Origin: Triplophysa rosa
Taxonomy: Eukaryota; Chordata; Actinopteri; Cypriniformes; Nemacheilidae
Direction of reading: 5' to 3'
Assembly (NCBI RefSeq): GCF_024868665.1
Contig: NC_079905.1
Coordinates: forward strand, 843,172 to 907,171
DNA: 64,000 nt
Below, one piece after another: positions 59,901 through 64,000 of the stretch; the first letter of the stretch is position 1, and every line of letters begins with the position of its first letter. The notes beneath the pieces were generated by a model. The model ran no database searches, was not told the origin of the DNA, and saw nothing but the letters and a program-made list of their open reading frames with translations. The position numbers were made by a program, and so were the translations under genes.

Positions 59901-62531
59901 TTAAAAACAGCACCTATCACTCCCTGCTAATCATAAACATTTACTCACTAACTATTACTGAAAGCTGTGATGTGTCCGAGGAGAACTGGCCCTCCCGGCT
60001 CTCCAGGTTTTCTGCATTTATTCCTCATCTAACGCGCTCCATAAATAAACCCGACAGATTTGAGTGTGTTTCAGTGATACGTGAATGTAAACCTTCTTGT
60101 CATCGAGCAGTCGCTGGATGTTCTTCTCTGGTCTCAGGAGGAAGATGACCGTGTCTTCATGATTCTCTTGAGCGGCGTACTGCAGAGGTGTTTGTCCGGC
60201 ACGACACTCGACCCGCGCCGATGCGCCGCTCTCCACCAGAAACGACACCACCTCCAGACACCCGGCTTTAGCTGCGTAATGCAGCGGAGTCCATCCGCTC
60301 TGACACAACAACACCACATCATTCATTCACTTTCTCTCATCAGTAAAAGTCTTCATTCCATCTCTTTTCAGTCTCACTGCCGACCTGATCGGTGTGATTG
60401 ATTTCAGCTCCCTGGCCCAGTAAGACTCTGATCATGGCCACGTGTCCGTGTGCGGCCGCCAGGTGCAGACAGGTACAGCCGCGTTTATCCGTCAGGTGCA
60501 GGAGCGCTCCGGAGCGGCTGAGCAGAAGACCCACCACAGCCGCGTGGCCGCTCCCAGCTGCCAGATGAAGAGGAGTTGAGCCCTGGAAACACACGAGCGG
60601 ATCACTCCGTCAGCACCGCGCTCAGACTCTCAGGTGAATGCTGCAGGACTCTTACATGCACATCTGTTTCCACATCTGCCTGAACACCAGGAGAATTCAA
60701 CAACAACCGGACCAGATTCTCGTGCCCCGACTGAGCTGCCAGATGAAGGGGGGTGTAGCCTGACTGAACACACAATACACAAACATTATGAACACTGCAT
60801 AGATGGCATGAACGAATACACAATGACCAAAGACTTCAACTGCTGTTGACAGATATACAGCCGAGACCATTTTAATTGAATCTGAATCGACTAGTTATAG
60901 GTATGTTATTATTAACTGACTAAAGTATTACAAATGTGAGAATTATACATGAAAGCATTCATTTTAAAGTTAGATTTTGAATTTTAATGTCAGTTCCACT
61001 ATTGTATACATTACACAGTATTTAGTTCAATTACATCAGAAGTAACTGTGATTAAATTACAGAAAAACAAATAATCTCTTACTTTACTTTTTTAAGGGGA
61101 AGTAATTAAATTACAGTAACTAGGTCATCACCTCAGCTAGCGGCTGATGTCTCTTCATGTCATCTCGACCGCTGCTGTTGCCGCTGGCGACGGGAACTTC
61201 ACTGCGGATCGTAGCTGGAACTTTAATCAACATCTCTCTCACAAAATCCAGCTGACCGAAACATGCTGCCACGTGCAGAGGTGTCAACCCCGTCTACACA
61301 CGCACACACACACACACAGACGCACGGTTTAATAAACTGAAATTGATGTAGTGAAAGTGAGATTATTGGTTGATTCTGAAGCACCTTGGAGCTTTGTATC
61401 TTGAGTGAAACGCTGGACTTCAGAACCTCCAGAATGTGTGTGTGTCCGTTCTTGGCAGCCAAGTGCACTGCTGTCATCCCTTCCTGAAGATCACAGGGTC
61501 AAAGGTCACTCACAGGAGCAAATAACACTGTTCTTTACCTCATTTCACATTAAACCTCATGTGGCCCTGTTCTCTCTGTGGTTCATGAACGTTCACCGGT
61601 GTGAGTTTGTTTCTAGTTCCTCTAAATCACTCTGTACGTAAAGCAGCTCATTCTATGTTGTCAACTCGCCGTGTCTTCTTCTGTGACCGATGCTCCAGCG
61701 TCCAGAAGAACTTTCACAACCTCCGTATGGCCACCAGCCGCCGCTAAATGCAGCGGACACAAACCGTTAGCCTGCGAGTTAGAAAAAGGGCATGACGTAA
61801 AACACGCGTGCATGTGTCGTGTCCTATTGAGTGGTGATGGGGTGTTGGTGACGTTCACACCTTGTGGTTGAGAGTGATCAGTCGTCCCTGGTTAAACATC
61901 AGCAGTTCTTTAATGACGGCAGCGCTGCCCTGAGCCGCGGCGATGTGAGCGCACGTCGCACCCTCCATGTTAGCCAGCGTGGCCAACTCAGGTCTGTGTC
62001 TGAGAAACAGCTTGACCACCTCTGAGTGATCGTTCTCAGCGGCCAGATGAAGAGGCGTCTGTCCGTGCTGAAACAACACCACACTGGTTTACGCTTTTAT
62101 CCGTTCCTGTAAAACCTCACACTCTTTCAACTCACAATATCGGTGGCGGTGACGTCGGCGTTCAGGTGTAAGAGGCCTCCGCAGACGTCCAGCTGCCCGC
62201 TGTCGGCCGCTAGGTGCAGAGGCGTCTGTTTTCTCTGCAGATGTGATAGAGACACACACGGACTGGGTTCTCAGACTACAAGAACATCTCACAGATCTGA
62301 AGACTCTCCACATCGCTCCCGAGGTCTTACCAGAGAGAGAGCGTCAACGCTGGCCTGATGCGTCTCCACCAGTGACCGGACGAGTCGTGCCGAGCCGCTC
62401 TGAGCGCTCAGATGCAGGGGCGTCAGGCCCAGCTTGGTCTTCGCGTTGACAAAGGCCTTATGGGATAGCAGGATGTCGACGATGTCCTGATGACCTTGTT
62501 CTGCAGCCAGGTGGATCGCCGCCTTCCCCTC
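55931..62531 (-). CDS. trpn1: TRPN1 (NOMPC) mechanosensitive channel, C-terminal 1011 codons in 13 exons; 5' end beyond window
   Basis: Exons in coding order: 62531-62331, 62234-62136, 62067-61861, 61771-61670, 61483-61385, 61293-61132, 60763-60656, 60582-60385, 60299-60093, 59176-58719, 57940-57030, 56915-56765, 56063-55931. All phases agree. The first nine exons encode about 13 ankyrin repeats (TPLHLAA, TCAHIAAAQGSAAVI), several exons being one or two 33-residue units. Then come the linker (FDLMVCGRMNDN), pre-S1/S1 (WKIPLLFFSLLFCPPLWLAL), S2-S5 (FLTFHHLFGPWAIIIRDLIK), the pore helix (LLFFALFGLTELDK, about 57305-57350), S6 (FIVLINLLIAMMSDTYQRI) and the TRP helix with its Trp (SDTEWKFGRA). 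The C-terminus LRVENVVDWPMVVQKFLAQR matches the ENVxDW region of fly NOMPC, separating it from TRPA1. Exon 61670 uses a GC donor. The last intron's exact junction is uncertain (aa|GT with acceptor at 56064, or GC donor four bases earlier). Confidence 0.94.
56070..56345. repeat. CA/GCAC microsatellite plus dispersed 'gtgggga' repeat in the last trpn1 intron
   Basis: CA/GCAC repeats at about 56070-56133 are followed by 'tctgtctggggacagtccat', 'tacaaactgtatattttatc' and 'gggaaccccaattttggtcc'. The middle part matches 16241-16272. Confidence 0.7.
56734..56762. repeat. (GT)n microsatellite beside a trpn1 splice donor
   Basis: The GT run begins within a few bases of the donor at 56765/56764 (minus-strand ...gcaa|gtacacacac). 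Another CA run at 56925-56975 sits just upstream of the acceptor of the same exon. Confidence 0.9.
59156..59715 (-). repeat. Tandem array of the trpn1 intron/exon boundary
   Basis: The unit contains the first bases of the 458-bp trpn1 exon plus its 3' splice site (minus strand: gttgttttgtgtag|tttgtgtttgac). Copies begin with 'tcaggtcaaa' or variants at 59161, 59203, 59245, 59536, 59584 and 59626; spacing is 42 bp where measurable, 48 bp once. The array is interrupted by the assembly gap and ends in CA/GCAC repeats near 59715. Only the first copy is contiguous with the exon. Confidence 0.92.
59268..59504. other. Assembly gap (237 N)
   Basis: Run of N within the boundary array and adjacent CA repeats. 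True length and copy number are unknown. Confidence 1.
59716..60092. other. trpn1 intron sequence
   Basis: The intron between exons 60299-60093 and 59176-58719, apart from the array. Nothing else recognised. Confidence 0.6.
60880..61125 (-). mobile_element. Truncated hAT-like element in a trpn1 intron
   Basis: Reverse copy of the 46506-46982 family: 'aattaaattacagtaacta', 'caaatgtgagaattataca', 'attacatcagaagtaact'. It lacks both termini. Its right edge lies 7 bases from the splice donor of exon 61293-61132. Confidence 0.75.
61300..61322. repeat. Short CA repeat next to a trpn1 acceptor
   Basis: CA-rich tract forming the polypyrimidine side of the 3' splice site of exon 61293-61132 (minus strand tgtgtgtag). 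Confidence 0.8.
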
Positions 62532-62679
62532 CTGTTGAATAAAGAAAAAACGATTTGTATTCCAGGAACATTATTGTATTGTTTTAACTCTAAAATACAC
62601 GATTATGTGTGTTAATATTCTGAAAATGATGGTATAGTACCTGTGTATTACCATATCAAAGTACCACCAAAGAGTATAG

Positions 62680-63990
62680 ATACCAAGAGGCGAAACTCTG
62701 GTTCTTTTTGGGAAACAGCCAATAGGTGGCGCTTCGGAAGCCCGGCCGCCATCTCGGGGTGAAAATACCAGCTGGACAATAGCAGACATACAGTGCGTTT
62801 GTAGTGTATTTTGGGCATTATTCCAGTAGGATTTAACGTCCCACCAACAGAATCCATCACATACCAGTAGAACCATTACAGTTTTCATTAAAGCCCGTAC
62901 AAATCCCTTTCAAACCATTATAGCTTCTTTAATGGTTTCTATGGGTTTTTTCAGATCGCATCCGAGAACCCCAACAATGGCTAATGGTTTTTAATGGGTT
63001 TGTAATGGAAACCATTATCATTTTTTGTAATGGTTTCTATTGTTTTTTTCAGCAGGGAGAAACCATTACAGAAGTTCTAATGGTTTACAATAAAATACCT
63101 TTATGAACCATTCGCTTTTTCCATTAAAACCATTACAAATCCCTTTAAAACCATTATAAATTCTTTAATGGTTTCTATTGTTTTTTTCAGCAGGGAAACC
63201 ATTAAAGAAGTTATAATGGTCTTAATGGTTTTAAAGGGATTTGTATTGGTTTTAATGGAAACTGTAATGGTTCTACTGGTATGTGATGGATTCTATTGGT
63301 GGGATGTTAAATCTTATTGGAAAAATGCCCAAAACACACTACAAAAATAATTTTGTAATGGTTTTAATGGAAAAAGCTAATGGTTCATAATGGTATTTTA
63401 TTGTAAACCATTAGAATTTCTGTAATGGTTTCTGTTGGGGCACCCTGCTGCAAAAATGGTTTCCGTTAAAATACCAATATGAACCATTAGCTTTTCCATT
63501 CAAATTTGGGTATTTGACAGATTAATATGCAAATTTGTGCTATGGTGTGACGGCAAAAATTTAGGAAAAAACAATGAAGAAAAATCTCTCTGTTTTATAT
63601 GATAAACATAATATAAAATTATGTAATATTAACAGTTTGTTTTCTAAATTTTGCTATGGCACGATGTATTCGTCAACTACCCATTTATTGTTCAACATTG
63701 CCAATTTTTCTGATGCATGTCCTCAATTTGTTGGTATTAATAAAGTGTTTATAGTGGTAATACTTGATAACACACATGGTATCTAGAGAGCAAAGGTTTT
63801 GTCATCATGCCATCATTCAGGTTGGATTTCAGCTTTCTTTTTTTTTGAAAGCAGCTGATATTGCCATCGTGACAGCAAAAACCTACTGGACTGCCGAGTC
63901 GCTTTCACCCCAAAATGGCGGAAACGCCGGGCTGCTACTGGCCGTGGGTGTTGCACTGCAACGTTCTATTGAGTTTCGCCTCTACGGTAT
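62680..63990. mobile_element. Palindrome-rich DNA element upstream of the trpn1 exons
   Basis: Left 'ataccaagaggcgaaactc' and right (inverse) 'ataccgtagaggcgaaactc' are TIRs that extend through 'gcccggc.gcc' and 'ggggtgaaa'. The interior (about 62870-63440) holds roughly twenty copies of 'taatggttt' or its inverse. It also holds a second inverted pair around 62805-62930 and 63200-63350 ('ggatttaacgtcccaccaac' mirrored as 'gttggtggg'-type sequence). No transposase seen. It lies in the next trpn1 intron if the gene continues to the right. Confidence 0.7.
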
Positions 63991-64000
63991 TCTACAGTCT

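Noticed and set aside
57030..62531. TRPA1 as the identity of the ankyrin-TRP gene
   Set aside because: The C-terminal ENVVDW motif, the TRP helix SDTEWKFG and the ankyrin region (ANMEGATCAHIAAAQGS) fit TRPN1/NOMPC. TRPA1 lacks these.

Overview
The window is vertebrate nuclear DNA, most likely from a teleost and probably a cyprinid. The evidence is GT-AG split genes, long CA/GT and GA/CT microsatellites, and many fish-type transposable elements (Tc1/mariner, Harbinger, hAT-like and TTAA-flanked MITEs, a DIRS fragment, a non-LTR LINE). There is no bacterial-style operon, CRISPR array or phage. A 237-base run of N (59268-59504) marks an assembly gap inside a tandem repeat.

Three protein-coding genes are supported, all on the minus strand. 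(1) slc45a4, a 12-TM MFS transporter, has seven coding exons between 17049 and 5952 that join in phase into 815 codons. Two candidate non-coding 5' exons and a promoter-like region lie 22-23 kb upstream (about 39.2 and 40.1 kb). (2) gpr20, an orphan class A GPCR, is a single coding exon (46366-45287, 359 codons). (3) The C-terminal 1011 codons of trpn1 (NOMPC), the ankyrin-rich mechanosensory TRP channel, lie in 13 exons between 62531 and 55931. Its N-terminal exons are beyond the right edge. SLC45A4 and GPR20 are also neighbours in human; TRPN1 is absent from mammals, so this locus points to where the lost gene once sat.

Layout: 0-3.1 kb, MITEs and hAT-like repeats; 3.1-5.9 kb, repeat-poor and probably the slc45a4 3' UTR; 5.9-17 kb, slc45a4 with transposon-filled introns; 17-39 kb, a transposon graveyard (TTAA MITE, LINE endonuclease fragment, Tc1 nested in a MITE, a repeat interrupted by an exon-carrying DNA element, a Harbinger-like element with a MADF/Myb exon, a 1.8 kb inverted-repeat element, a DIRS gag fragment); 39-45 kb, candidate slc45a4 upstream exons and low-information DNA; 45-46.4 kb, gpr20; 46.5-54.8 kb, a hAT-like MITE, a nested foldback, an LTR retrotransposon whose interior is mostly a minisatellite, and more nested MITEs; 54.8-62.5 kb, trpn1; 62.7-64 kb, a palindrome-rich element.

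The genes do not form a pathway. The most unusual local structures are: an array in which the trpn1 intron/exon boundary, including its 3' splice site, is tandemly repeated with a 42-bp period; the inverted-repeat element at 34.4-36.1 kb with a 6-bp target duplication; the minisatellite-filled LTR element at 50.2-52.5 kb; and two neighbouring non-autonomous DNA elements that each carry a single protein-coding 5' exon.
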